From Calidihabitans tengchongensis (lineage in GTDB: Bacteria > Sysuimicrobiota > Sysuimicrobiia > Sysuimicrobiales > Kaftiobacteriaceae): DNA of 64,000 nt. The position numbers and the translations under genes are program-made. The stretch covers positions 1 through 64,000 of the forward strand of contig JAVKIE010000008.1 in the NCBI GenBank assembly GCA_031459615.1, in the 5' to 3' direction. Positions 56,745 through 64,000 of this stretch are shown piece after piece. Positions within the stretch are counted from its first letter, which is position 1; every line of letters begins with the position of its first letter. The notes beneath the pieces are model-generated. The model did no database searches and was not told the DNA's origin. It worked only from the letters and a program-made list of their open reading frames with translations.

Positions 56745-57305
56745 CTACCGGCGCTCCAGGATCGCGCAGATCTCGTCCAGGATGACCTGGGGCTCCACCA
56801 TCCGCCCCATCCCCTCCTGGCCGGAGGCCAGCCAGCCCACCACGGGGCCCAGGACCCGCACCCCGCGCTGGCGCAGGGTCTGCAGGTGCTGCTGGGTCGC
56901 CGGGTGCTCGTACATGGACGGCGCCATGGCCGGAGCCACCAGGACCGGCGCGCGGGTGGCCAGGACCAGGGCGGCGACCACGTCATCGGCCAGCCCCAGG
57001 GCCAGCTTGGCCAGGGTGTGAGCCGTCGCCGGCACCACCGCAACCAGGTGGGCGTGGTCTCCCAGCCACAGGTGGGGCTCGGGATGGGGCAGGTCGGGTT
57101 CCCACATCTCCGTGACCACCGGATGCTGGGACAGGGTGCGGAAGGTGAGGGGGGAGACAAAGTGTGTGGCGGCCGGAGTCATGGCCACGTGCACCTCTGC
57201 CCCGAGCTTGCGCAGGCCGCTGACCACGTGCGCGGCCTTGAACGCCGCGACACCTCCGGTGACGCCGACCACCACCACCCGTCCCGCCAGCCGGCCGGCG
57301 GTCAT
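56745..57305 (-). CDS. coaC: CoaC-type flavoprotein (phosphopantothenoylcysteine decarboxylase-like)
   Basis: A 186-residue HFCD flavoprotein. VVVVGVTGGVAAFKAAHVVSGLRKLGAEVHVAMTPAATHFV is the flavin-binding start, and PHLWLGDHAHLVAVVPATAHTLAKLALGLADD includes the catalytic His. The CoaB synthetase half is absent, unlike the usual fused CoaBC. The signature PASANT reads PATAHT, and PxMNxxMW reads PAMAPSMY, so both conserved Asn residues are changed. It sits in the CoaBC slot before priA, but its chemistry could differ from 4'-phosphopantothenoylcysteine decarboxylation. ATG 57305 overlaps the kinase stop. Confidence 0.8.
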   Translation of the reverse strand: MTAGRLAGRVVVVGVTGGVAAFKAAHVVSGLRKLGAEVHVAMTPAATHFVSPLTFRTLSQHPVVTEMWEPDLPHPEPHLWLGDHAHLVAVVPATAHTLAKLALGLADDVVAALVLATRAPVLVAPAMAPSMYEHPATQQHLQTLRQRGVRVLGPVVGWLASGQEGMGRMVEPQVILDEICAILERR

Positions 57306-57871
57306 CGGACGCCTCCGGCCCCGGCGCCTGCCGGCGCTCCCCGGAGGGCGGAAGGAGACGGGACGCGCACGAGGCCCGCCAGCGCCTCCACGATGGCCTC
57401 CGCGCTCCAGCAGGTGGTGTCGATGATCAGGTGGTAGGGGGAGAGGTCGGTGATGTCGATGCGGTACAGGTGGCGGTAGCGCGTCCACTCGCTGCGCTCC
57501 CGCTCCAGCAGATCCGCCCGGGCGGCGTCCAGCGGGATGCCCTCCCGCCGGGCGACCCGCTCGGCCCGGACCTCCAGGGGCGCCCGCAGCCACACTTTCA
57601 GGTCGGCGTCCACCATCCAGCCGGCCAGCCGGCTCTCCACCACGCAGTCCCCCGCCCGGGCCAGTTCTCGCTGACGCCGATCCACTTCCCGGTCCAGCTC
57701 GGGATTCTGCTCGGCGAGGCGGTTGATGTCGGTCACCGAGACGCCCCACTCGCGGGCCAGGGCGCGGAAGACCACACCCCCCGAGATGTACCGGTATCCC
57801 AGCCGCGCCGCCAGCGCCCGCGCCACGGTGGTCTTCCCGACGCCGATGGGCCCGGCGATGGCCACGATCAT
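57302..57871 (-). CDS. cmk: (d)CMP kinase, archaeal-type, in the gmk position
   Basis: A 189-residue P-loop NMP kinase. IVAIAGPIGVGKTTVARALAARLGYRYISGGVVFRALAREWGV, then NPELDREVDRRQRELARAGDCVVESRLAGWMVDADLKVWLRAPLEVRAERVARREG match the archaeal CMP-kinase group (CmkB-like), not bacterial guanylate kinase. In B. subtilis and relatives this slot after remA holds gmk and rpoZ. A Pro/Ala/Gly-rich tail follows residue 170. ATG 57871 overlaps the remA stop side. The role as CMP/dCMP kinase is by similarity. Confidence 0.85.
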   Translation of the reverse strand: MIVAIAGPIGVGKTTVARALAARLGYRYISGGVVFRALAREWGVSVTDINRLAEQNPELDREVDRRQRELARAGDCVVESRLAGWMVDADLKVWLRAPLEVRAERVARREGIPLDAARADLLERERSEWTRYRHLYRIDITDLSPYHLIIDTTCWSAEAIVEALAGLVRVPSPSALRGAPAGAGAGGVR

Positions 57872-58173
57872 GGTGACCGCCCCTCGTCAGCCCCCAGGAA
57901 GCGGTGGGCGACGGTCTCGGGCTGGATGGCCGACAGCACCACGTGGCCGCTGTCGGTGATCACCACGGCCCGGGTCCGGCGCCCGTAGGTGGCATCGATC
58001 AGGGCCCCCTTGTCCCGGGCCTCCTGGATGATGCGCCGGATCGGCGCCGAATCCGGGGCCACGATGGCGACAATGCGGTTGGCCGCCACGATGTTGCCGA
58101 ATCCGATGTTGATCAGGCGAGGCCCCGCTCCCTCAGCCACACCCACCACCCGCCCGTCCGGGCCGTCACTCAA
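57868..58173 (-). CDS. remA: RemA/DUF370 regulatory protein
   Basis: RemA is a DNA-binding matrix regulator in Bacillus. The conserved core is RLINIGFGNIVAANRIVAIVAPDSAPIRRIIQEARDKGALIDATYGRRTRAVVITDSGHVVLSAIQPETVAHRFL, almost unchanged from the family. A start at TTG 58173 overlaps the yicC stop and gives 101 residues. GTG 58149 gives 93 and is also plausible. The yicC-remA pair is conserved. No biofilm genes are nearby, so it may act as a general architectural regulator here. Confidence 0.92.
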   Translation of the reverse strand: MSDGPDGRVVGVAEGAGPRLINIGFGNIVAANRIVAIVAPDSAPIRRIIQEARDKGALIDATYGRRTRAVVITDSGHVVLSAIQPETVAHRFLGADEGRSP

Positions 58174-59047
58174 TATTCTGCACCTGCTCCCGCAGACTCT
58201 CCAGTTCACCCTTGAGGGCGATGACCGCCCGGGCGATCTCCAGGTCGTTGGCCTTGGCGCCGATGGTGTTCGCCTCCCGGTGCATCTCCTGCAGGAGGAA
58301 CTCCAGGCGGCGACCCACGGGGCCGGGGGCGGCGGCGACATCGTGGCGGAACTGGGCCAGGTGGCTGCGCAGCCGCGTGAGCTCCTCGCTCACGTCGGCC
58401 CGCTCGGCGAACACCGCCACTTCCATGGCCAGGCGCTGTTCGTCCACGGGCACCTCGCCCAGGAGCTGGGCGATGCGCTGGCGCAGGCGCCGGGCGTACT
58501 CCACCCGGATCTCCGGGACCCGCCGTTCTACCTGGGCGAGCACATCCTCCATCCGGCCCAGGCGCGCCTGCAGGTCCTGGGCCAGGCGGCGCCCCTCCGC
58601 CTCCCGCATGGCCACCAGGGCCGCCAGCGCCTCCTCCACCGCCGGGGCGATCGCCGGCCACAGCGCCTCGAGGTCCTCGCGGGCCTCTTCGACCTTCAGG
58701 ACGTCGGGAAAGGAGGCAATGAGGGGGAGGCCCACCGCGTCGGGCACGCCCAGGGCGTCGGCCAGTTCCCGCAACGCCTGAGCGTACGCCCGCGCCAGGT
58801 CCACGTCGGACCGCACCGTCCGCGTCCGCCCGGCGCGTTCGTCCCTGACGATCGTGACCTCGACCCGTCCCCGCAGCACGCGCTTCTGGACCAGCGCGCG
58901 CACCCGGTCCTCCAGCGTCGCCAGTTCCCGCGGAAGCCGCACCACCACCTCCGCGTACCGGTGGTTGACCGCGCGCGCCTCCACCCGGAACCGCCCCGCG
59001 GGGGTGATCACCTCGGCGCTGCCGAATCCGGTCATGCTGCGTATCAT
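58166..59047 (-). CDS. yicC: YicC/YloC endoribonuclease family protein
   Basis: A 293-residue YicC family protein: MIRSMTGFGSAEV, VNHRYAEVVVRLPRELATLEDRVRALVQKRVLRGRVEVTIV, and RRLAQDLQARL. The C-terminal DUF1732 half reads PVDEQRLAMEVAVFAERADVSEELTRLRSHLAQFRHDV and GRRLEFLLQEMHREANTIGAKAND. YicC/YloC are RNA endonucleases that affect sRNA and mRNA decay. ATG 59047 is fixed by the consensus MIRSMTGFG. It begins the yicC-remA-cmk-coaC-priA run. Confidence 0.94.
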   Translation of the reverse strand: MIRSMTGFGSAEVITPAGRFRVEARAVNHRYAEVVVRLPRELATLEDRVRALVQKRVLRGRVEVTIVRDERAGRTRTVRSDVDLARAYAQALRELADALGVPDAVGLPLIASFPDVLKVEEAREDLEALWPAIAPAVEEALAALVAMREAEGRRLAQDLQARLGRMEDVLAQVERRVPEIRVEYARRLRQRIAQLLGEVPVDEQRLAMEVAVFAERADVSEELTRLRSHLAQFRHDVAAAPGPVGRRLEFLLQEMHREANTIGAKANDLEIARAVIALKGELESLREQVQNIE

Positions 59048-59120
59048 GCCGCCACGTCTTTCGTGCCACGCCCGGCGGGTTCCTGGCACGGCAGGAGGCG
59101 ATCTCCTCCATCTGCGCAAG

Positions 59121-59170
59121 CTCCTCGATCTTCTCAACCTGCTCCATTGGTGATTGAGTAGATTGAGGAG
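59121..59170. repeat. 17-bp imperfect inverted repeat in the yicC-fbpA divergent gap
   Basis: Arms 59121-59137 and 59154-59170 match at 15 of 17 positions when inverted (CTCCTCGATCTTCTCAA against TTGAGTAGATTGAGGAG), around a 16-base loop. Four further matching bases lie beyond (CTGC..GCAG). It sits 26 bases before the fbpA ATG and could form an RNA stem in its leader or bind a regulator of both divergent genes. A GAGGAGG at 59165 has no start codon following at normal spacing. Confidence 0.6.
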
Positions 59171-59196
59171 GTCGGGCAGATCGTGGAGATTGACGC

Positions 59197-60879
59197 ATGT
59201 CGCCGGTGACATCCCTCGACAGCCTGGTCCTGGCCGCGGTGGTGGCGGACCTGCGGGCGGCGCTGGTGGGTGGCCGGGTGGTGCGGGTCGTCCAGCCGAC
59301 CGCCGATGAGGTGGCGCTGGTCGTCCGGTCCCGCGCGGGCGAGCAGGCCGTCCTGTACTCCACGCACCCCCGGTGGGCCCGGGTCCACCTGGTCGCCGCC
59401 CCGGGCGGAGGAGAGCCGGGCGACTTCGTCCGGCTGCTGCGGAGCCGCCTGGGGGATGCGCGGGTGGACGCGGTGGAGCAGGTTCCCTGGGAGCGCATCG
59501 TGGTCGTGCGGTGCGCGACCGCCTTCGGGCAGGCGCGCCTCATCGCCGAACTGATGGGACGGCACAGCGCCCTCATCCTGGAAGAGGACAGCGTCGTGCG
59601 GGGGTGCCTGCCTCCGGTGCGGTCGGCGGTGCGGCCGGTGGTGCCCGGACGCCCCTACCTCCCGCCGCCGCCGTCGGGGCGGCCACCGCGGGCGTGGACG
59701 GCGCAGGACCTGGAGGAGGCCGTGGGGGTCACCGACCCGGTGGCCGCCCGACTGCGGGCCGTGGTCCTGGGCCTGGGGCCGGCCACCGCCCAGGAGATCT
59801 GCGTGCGCGCAGGCGTGGACCCCCACCGTCCGGCCCGGTCTCCCGAGGAGATCGCCCGGGTCGGGGCAGTGCTGCAAGAGATTGCCGATCTGGTCGAGGG
59901 GGGACGGTTCTCCCCCACCCTGTACCGCCAGAACGGCGAGCCCGTGGGGTGTACGCCATTTCCCTACGTGTCCCTGTCCGCGCTCCAGGCCGAGCCGGTG
60001 CCCACCATGAGTGCGGCGGTGGAGGCGGTCTGGGGGCAGGGGGCTGCGGCGGCGCGCCTGGAGGACGGTCGCGCCGCCGTGCGGCGGGTGGTCCGCGCCG
60101 CCCTGGAGCGTACCGAGCGCGCCCTCGCCCGCGTGCGGGCGGCCCTGGAGGAGGCCGGGGGTGCGGGCAGGCTGCGCGAGCAAGGCGAACTCCTGCTGGC
60201 CTACGCCCGGGAGGTGCCGGCGGGCGCATCGGAGGCCGTGCTGCCGGACGCCTCCGGGACGCCTGTGCGGATCCCGCTGGACCCCGCGCTGTCGGCGGTG
60301 GACAACGCCCGGCGGTTGTTCGCCCGGTACGCGCGGCTGCGCGACGCCCTGCCGCACCTGCGCCAGCGCCTGCAGGCGCTGGAGATGGACCGGGACTACC
60401 TGCGGACGGCGCTGGCCCTGGCCGAGCAGGCCGCCACGCCCGAAGATGTGCAGGACCTGCTCAGGGAACTGGCCGAGCAGGGCTACGGGCCCCCGGCCCG
60501 CGCCCCCGTCCGCCCGCGGCCGCCGGCGGGGCCGCGCCGGTACGCGCTGGCCGGCGGCGCGGTGGCGCTGGTGGGGCGGACCGGTGGGGAGAACGAGCGG
60601 CTCACCTTCTCGGTGGCGCGGCCCACCGACCTGTGGTTTCACGCCCGGGGAGTGCCCGGCGCCCACGTGATCCTCCAGGCCGCCGGCCGGCCGTCCGAGG
60701 AGGCCATCCGGCAGGCCGCAGCCCTGGCGGCCTACTACAGCAGGGCGCGCCAGGCGGTGGAGGTCGCGGTGGACTACACCGAGCGGCGCCACGTCCGCAA
60801 GCCTCCGGGCGCGCGCCCGGGACTGGTGACCTACGCCCACGCGCGAACGGTGTCCGTGCGCCCCGCCGTGCCGTCGTAG
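59197..60879 (+). CDS. rqcH: Rqc2/RqcH (NFACT, FbpA) ribosome quality control protein
   Basis: A 560-residue NFACT protein. The N-terminal NFACT-N starts SLDSLVLAAVVADLRAALVGGRVVRVVQPTADEVALVVRS. HhH and coiled-coil parts lie in the middle (290-400). NFACT-R at the end has LVGRTGGENERLTFSVARPTDLWFHARGVPGAHVIL, then EEAIRQAAALAAYYSRAR and VDYTERRHVRKPPGARPGLVTY. RqcH recruits tRNA-Ala to split 50S subunits and adds C-terminal alanine tails to stalled peptides. It is the only + strand core gene near here. GGAG sits 8 bases before ATG 59197. Confidence 0.93.
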   Translation: MSPVTSLDSLVLAAVVADLRAALVGGRVVRVVQPTADEVALVVRSRAGEQAVLYSTHPRWARVHLVAAPGGGEPGDFVRLLRSRLGDARVDAVEQVPWERIVVVRCATAFGQARLIAELMGRHSALILEEDSVVRGCLPPVRSAVRPVVPGRPYLPPPPSGRPPRAWTAQDLEEAVGVTDPVAARLRAVVLGLGPATAQEICVRAGVDPHRPARSPEEIARVGAVLQEIADLVEGGRFSPTLYRQNGEPVGCTPFPYVSLSALQAEPVPTMSAAVEAVWGQGAAAARLEDGRAAVRRVVRAALERTERALARVRAALEEAGGAGRLREQGELLLAYAREVPAGASEAVLPDASGTPVRIPLDPALSAVDNARRLFARYARLRDALPHLRQRLQALEMDRDYLRTALALAEQAATPEDVQDLLRELAEQGYGPPARAPVRPRPPAGPRRYALAGGAVALVGRTGGENERLTFSVARPTDLWFHARGVPGAHVILQAAGRPSEEAIRQAAALAAYYSRARQAVEVAVDYTERRHVRKPPGARPGLVTYAHARTVSVRPAVPS

Positions 60880-60894
60880 CCGCCGCGCCGGCCG

Positions 60895-61461
60895 TCAGGT
60901 CCTGCCGGCGTCCGCAGGCCTGTCCGCGGCAGGCTCCTCGATGACAACCTCGTCCCGACCGTCCACCTCCGCCAGCCGCACCGAGACGTGCTCCCGGCGG
61001 GCGGTGGGCAGGTTCTTGCCCACGTAGTCGGGCCGGATGGGCAGTTCCCGGTGACCCCGATCCACCAGCACGGCCAGCTGGATCCCCGCCGGCCGGCCCA
61101 GATCCACCAACGCGTCCATGGCGGCGCGGACGGTGCGGCCGGTGTACAGGACGTCATCCACCAGGATCACCACCCGCCCGGCGACGTTGACGGGCAGCGG
61201 GGAGGGTCTCACCACCGGCGGCGGGCGGTCGGGCCGGTCATCCCGGTACCGGGTGATGTCCAGGGTGCCCACCGGGACGGACACGCCCTCGATGGCCGCG
61301 ATGGCCGCCGCCAGCCGGTGGGCCAGGGGCACCCCCCGGGTGCGGATGCCCACCAGGACCAGAGTCTGCGGGCTGCGGTTGCGCTCGAGGATCTCATGGG
61401 CGATGCGGACCAGCGCCCGCCGGATGGCCTCTGCGTCCATGACCCGCGCCTTCTCGCGCAT
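60895..61461 (-). CDS. pyrR: Bifunctional pyr operon regulator / uracil phosphoribosyltransferase PyrR
   Basis: PyrR binds pyr mRNA in response to UMP and has weak UPRTase activity. From ATG 61461 it is 188 residues: MREKARVMDAEAIRRALVRIAHEI is the family N-terminus. LVLVGIRTRGVPLAHRLA, VGTLDITRYRDD and VILVDDVLYTGRTVRAAMDAL, the PRPP loop, follow. GTG 61482 is an alternative. The pyr biosynthetic genes that normally follow are not present; fbpA lies next on the other strand. Confidence 0.93.
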   Translation of the reverse strand: MREKARVMDAEAIRRALVRIAHEILERNRSPQTLVLVGIRTRGVPLAHRLAAAIAAIEGVSVPVGTLDITRYRDDRPDRPPPVVRPSPLPVNVAGRVVILVDDVLYTGRTVRAAMDALVDLGRPAGIQLAVLVDRGHRELPIRPDYVGKNLPTARREHVSVRLAEVDGRDEVVIEEPAADRPADAGRT

Positions 61462-61482
61462 GGGCAGCGATCCCACGGCCAC

Positions 61483-62433
61483 TCACCCGGTGGCCCGAGT
61501 TCGCCGGGGGTGTGGTCCCTCCTGGGCCCTGGCGGCCTCCACCGCGGCCAGGAAGTCCGCGGGGGGAGGTGCTTCGAGGGCCAGCGGAGATCCCGTCACG
61601 GGATGCCGCAGCTCCAGGCGCCAGGCGTGCAGGGCCTGGCGGCGGATGCCCAGGTCGTCGGCCCGGCGCCCGTAGACGGGATCTCCGGCGACGGGATGGC
61701 CCAGGTGGGCAAAGTGCACGCGGATCTGGTGGGTGCGCCCCGTGAGCAGGGAGACCTCGACCAGCGCGTACCGGGCGAACCGTTCCCGCACGCGATAGCG
61801 GGTGATGGCCGGGCGGCCGCCCGGCCGGACGGCCATCCGGGTCCGGTGGCGCGGGTGGCGGCCGATGGAGGCCTCGATGACCCCCTCGTCGTGAGGAGGG
61901 TGGCCGCAGACCAGCGCCAGGTAGATCCGGCGCAGGGTGCGCTCGGCCAGCTGCCGTTGCAGGCCCGCATAGGCCTGCGGCGTGCGGGCCACCACCATCA
62001 GGCCGGACGTGTCCTTGTCCAGGCGGTGGACGATGCCGGGACGCCGCTCCCCGCCCACGCCGGCCAGGTCCGGATACCGGGCCACGAGCGCGTTGGCCAG
62101 GGTGCCGGATGTGCGCCCCGCGCCGGGGTGGACCGTCAGGCCCGGAGGCTTGTTGATGACCACCAGGTGCGGGTCTTCGTACACCACATCCAGGGGCAGC
62201 GCTTCGGGCACCAGCCCGGCCGCGGGCGGCGGGGGAACCGTGACCTCCACCCTCTGCCCGCGGCGCAGGCGCAGTGCCGGGCGGGCCGGGCGCCCATCCA
62301 CGGTGACGTGGCCGGAGGCGATCAGGGCCTGGATCCGCGCGCGGGAGTGGGCCCGCAGGTGCGCCACCAGAAAGCGGTCCAGGCGGACCCCTTCAGAGGC
62401 GGCGTCAACGTAGTACACGTGGTGTTCCTGCAT
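61483..62433 (-). CDS. rluD: RluD/YlyB family 23S rRNA pseudouridine synthase
   Basis: A 316-residue pseudouridine synthase. The S4 domain covers residues 16-62 (VRLDRFLVAHLRAHSRARIQALIASGHVTVDG). The catalytic Asp139 lies in IVHRLDKDTSGLMVVARTP, with VVINKPPGLTVHPGAG and LLTGRTHQIRVHFAHLGHPVAGDPVYG. It modifies 23S rRNA (U1911/1915/1917-type). ATG 62433 has GGAGG further upstream. It follows lgt by 79 bases in a lspA-lgt-rluD-pyrR group. Confidence 0.94.
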   Translation of the reverse strand: MQEHHVYYVDAASEGVRLDRFLVAHLRAHSRARIQALIASGHVTVDGRPARPALRLRRGQRVEVTVPPPPAAGLVPEALPLDVVYEDPHLVVINKPPGLTVHPGAGRTSGTLANALVARYPDLAGVGGERRPGIVHRLDKDTSGLMVVARTPQAYAGLQRQLAERTLRRIYLALVCGHPPHDEGVIEASIGRHPRHRTRMAVRPGGRPAITRYRVRERFARYALVEVSLLTGRTHQIRVHFAHLGHPVAGDPVYGRRADDLGIRRQALHAWRLELRHPVTGSPLALEAPPPADFLAAVEAARAQEGPHPRRTRATG

Positions 62434-62512
62434 GCAGAATGCGACGCCTCCACCGCCGGGCGGCCGCCCCGCCCCGCAGGTGCCGGTCCGCACCCTCCGT
62501 CCGGGTGGGCGC

Positions 62513-63286
62513 CTACGGCCGGGGCGGGTCGTCCGGCGCGGGCGCGCCGGGGGGATACCGGGTGCGGCGGGACACCGCCACCAGGCCGGCCGCGCCGACG
62601 GCCGCCACCGCCGCACTGCTGAGGTGGGCCAGGGTCAGCGGACCCAGCACCGTCGGGCTGTCGATGAAGAACTCCACCGCGCCCCGGGTCACGCCGTACA
62701 GGAGCAGCCACAGGAAAAACAGCGTCCCCGCTGGCGTCGTCCGGGCGTCCTGAGCCCACAGGACCGCGCAGATGCCCACCGCCGCCAGCAGCAGGTAGAT
62801 GGCCGCGGGATGCCGCATCTCCAGCATCACCGGAACCGCCCACGGCACGCCGGTCGGCCGCCCCACGAACAGGCCGTGCATCCAGCCGCCCACCGTGGCC
62901 ACGGCGACACCCACCGCCGCCCCGGGCGCCAGCGCGTCGAGAAATCCCAAGGGGGAGACGCGCAGTCCGCGGGCTGCGGCCACCGCCACCACGACGCCCC
63001 CCAGCACGGCGCCGGAGAACACCAGCCCCGCGTCCCGCCACAGGGCCAGCAACCGCAGGGGCTCGGCGGCGAACGTGGACAGGTTCACCAGCGCGTAGCC
63101 GATCCGGCCCCCGAGGATGCCGCCGATGATGACATACAGGCCCACGTCCAGCATCTGGGCGGGAGCCACCCCCAGCGCCCGGGCGCGGCCCCGGGCCACG
63201 GCCAGCCCCGCCACGAACGCCAGCAGCAGGAACACCCCGAAGGTGGAGATGGGAATCGGCCCCAGCTGCACCAGGACGGGCTTCAC
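62513..63286 (-). CDS. lgt: Prolipoprotein diacylglyceryl transferase
   Basis: Lgt transfers diacylglycerol to lipobox cysteines. The 257-residue membrane protein has GPIPISTFGVFLLLAFVAGLAVA, IIGGILGGRIGYALVN, and the variant signature GGWMHGLFVGRPTGVPWAV with the essential Arg. GTRGAVEFFIDSP near the end matches LLFYG.xRFxxEFFR less closely. GTG 63286 overlaps the lspA stop. Having lgt beside lspA groups two steps of lipoprotein maturation. Confidence 0.91.
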   Translation of the reverse strand: MKPVLVQLGPIPISTFGVFLLLAFVAGLAVARGRARALGVAPAQMLDVGLYVIIGGILGGRIGYALVNLSTFAAEPLRLLALWRDAGLVFSGAVLGGVVVAVAAARGLRVSPLGFLDALAPGAAVGVAVATVGGWMHGLFVGRPTGVPWAVPVMLEMRHPAAIYLLLAAVGICAVLWAQDARTTPAGTLFFLWLLLYGVTRGAVEFFIDSPTVLGPLTLAHLSSAAVAAVGAAGLVAVSRRTRYPPGAPAPDDPPRP

Positions 63287-63735
63287 CGCCCACCCCGCGC
63301 CAGCGGCGGGACCGCCAGCGCCAGCAGAACGGTGACGGCGCCGGCCGTCACCGCGGCGTCAGCCAGGTTGAACACCGGCCACACCCGCAGGTCCACGTAA
63401 TCCACCACCGCCCCGATGCGGACCCGGTCGACGAGGTTGCCCACGGCACCGCCGCACAGGACCGCCAGCCCGCCCTGCGCCGTCCGCGGCAGCCGCCGCG
63501 CCCCGCCAAACAGGACTCCCAGCAGGGCGGCGGTCAGCGCCGCAGGCAGGATCGCGGGGACGTCCCGCAGCAGGCTGAACGCCACGCCGGGGTTGCGCAC
63601 GTGGGTGAGGGCCAGCACGCCGGGGATCACCCACACCGACGCGCCCACAGGCAGGAGGTGCGCCACCAGGGCCTTCAGCGCCTGGTCCGCCGCCACCACG
63701 CCGGCTGCCAGGACGGCCCGGGCGACGACCGGCAC
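63283..63735 (-). CDS. lspA: Lipoprotein signal peptidase (signal peptidase II)
   Basis: LspA cleaves prolipoprotein signal peptides. From GTG 63735 it is 150 residues, four helices: VLAAGVVAADQALKALV, ALTHVRNPGVAFSLL, AVLCGGAVGNLVDRVRIGAVVDYVDL with the first catalytic Asp, and VFNLADAAVTAGAVTVLLAL with the second. The GGGGGAGG before the GTG is too close for a standard site, so the real start may be slightly different. It sits between traR/dksA and lgt. Confidence 0.9.
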   Translation of the reverse strand: MPVVARAVLAAGVVAADQALKALVAHLLPVGASVWVIPGVLALTHVRNPGVAFSLLRDVPAILPAALTAALLGVLFGGARRLPRTAQGGLAVLCGGAVGNLVDRVRIGAVVDYVDLRVWPVFNLADAAVTAGAVTVLLALAVPPLARGGR

Positions 63736-63743
63736 CTCCCCCG

Positions 63744-64000
63744 CTAGCGGCTGGCCTTCTCCTCCAACTCCTTGCAGTTGATGCACAGCGTCGCGTAGGG
63801 CAGGACCTGGAGCCGGGCAAAGTCAATGGGGTTGCCGCAGCGCTCGCAGATGCCGTAGGTCCCGGCCTCCATCCGCCGCAGGGCTTCCTCCACCTGGGCC
63901 AGGGTCGCCTGCACGCTGGACTCCAGGGCGATGGTCTTCTCGCGCTCGAACGTGTTGCTGGCCACGTCCGCCAGGTCCTCGTCGTAGCCTCCCCCGACGT
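63744..64000 (-). CDS. TraR/DksA-type zinc finger protein, 5' end outside the window
   Basis: The 3' part of a DksA/TraR/YlyA-like protein. The frame is open to the window end: YDEDLADVASNTFEREKTIALESS, a helical part, then GTYGICERCGNPIDFARLQVLPYATLCINCKELEEK with four zinc-binding cysteines. Residues before YDEDLADV are outside. In Bacillus the ylyA gene lies directly before lspA, as here. These proteins act on RNA polymerase secondary channels or related regulation. The direct role here is unknown. Confidence 0.88.
   Translation of the reverse strand, partial: VGGGYDEDLADVASNTFEREKTIALESSVQATLAQVEEALRRMEAGTYGICERCGNPIDFARLQVLPYATLCINCKELEEKASR

Noticed and set aside
1..64000. CRISPR arrays, insertion sequences, rRNA operons
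   Set aside because: No spaced direct-repeat array of CRISPR type, no transposase, no rRNA sequence was seen.

Overview
The window is very GC-rich, densely packed chromosomal DNA, mostly core bacterial genes on the minus strand. Read from high to low coordinates, the core genes follow the order known from Bacillota such as Bacillus subtilis: ylyA-like traR/dksA, lspA, lgt, rluD, pyrR, fbpA, yicC, remA, a CMP kinase in the gmk slot, coaC, priA, def, fmt, zinc peptidase, rsmB, rlmN, prkC, rpe, then smc, ftsY, ylxM, ffh, rpsP, khpA, ylqD, rimM, trmD, rplS, lepB, rnhB, yraN, comM, dprA, topA, xerC, rpsB, tsf, pyrH, frr, uppS, cdsA, dxr, rseP, ispG. This suggests a high-GC, Firmicutes-like terrabacterial lineage (Thermaerobacter/Limnochordia-like Bacillota, or Sysuimicrobiota/CSP1-3-like). 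Gene order and GC content cannot fix the phylum. LspA, Lgt, Lep and UppS fit a diderm or a monoderm.

Region by region. 1-10530: isoprenoid (ispG, dxr), envelope (rseP, cdsA, uppS), translation (frr, tsf, rpsB), UMP kinase, XerC and TopA; most stops and starts overlap as ATGA or GTGA. 10531-26206: a 15.7-kb block splits the usual dprA-topA neighbourhood. It holds pspC, two doxX genes, lon, an ArsR regulator, half a RidA gene, an FGGY kinase, and a divergent GntR-aldolase-aldolase-IolB-ABC transporter operon. An MFS exporter and three decaying gene remnants complete it. 26207-41648: competence and secretion/translation genes through ffh, ftsY and smc, with a tandem array of GGGGACAGACCCC elements at 29171-29277. 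41649-44408: a glycosyltransferase, DUF402 protein, two small membrane proteins and tRNA-Pro(CGG). 44501-54735: rpsA, thioesterase, HDAC-like hydrolase, rpe, prkC, rlmN, rsmB, zinc peptidase, fmt, def. 54803-64000: priA, coaC, cmk, remA, yicC, fbpA, pyrR, rluD, lgt, lspA and a partial traR/dksA.

The most unusual local system is the sugar-acid cluster at 14933-23118. It combines an inositol-pathway isomerase (IolB), class I and class II aldolases, an ABC importer without an ATPase gene, and an FGGY kinase where a PfkB-type IolC would be expected. The other inositol genes are absent. Several core genes also carry unusual residues: PriA lacks recognisable Walker A and DEEH motifs, CoaC lacks both signature asparagines, FtsY and Ffh have altered GTPase motifs, and rsmB appears to start at CTG. 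Several promoters lie so close to their start codons that very short-leader or leaderless mRNAs are likely.
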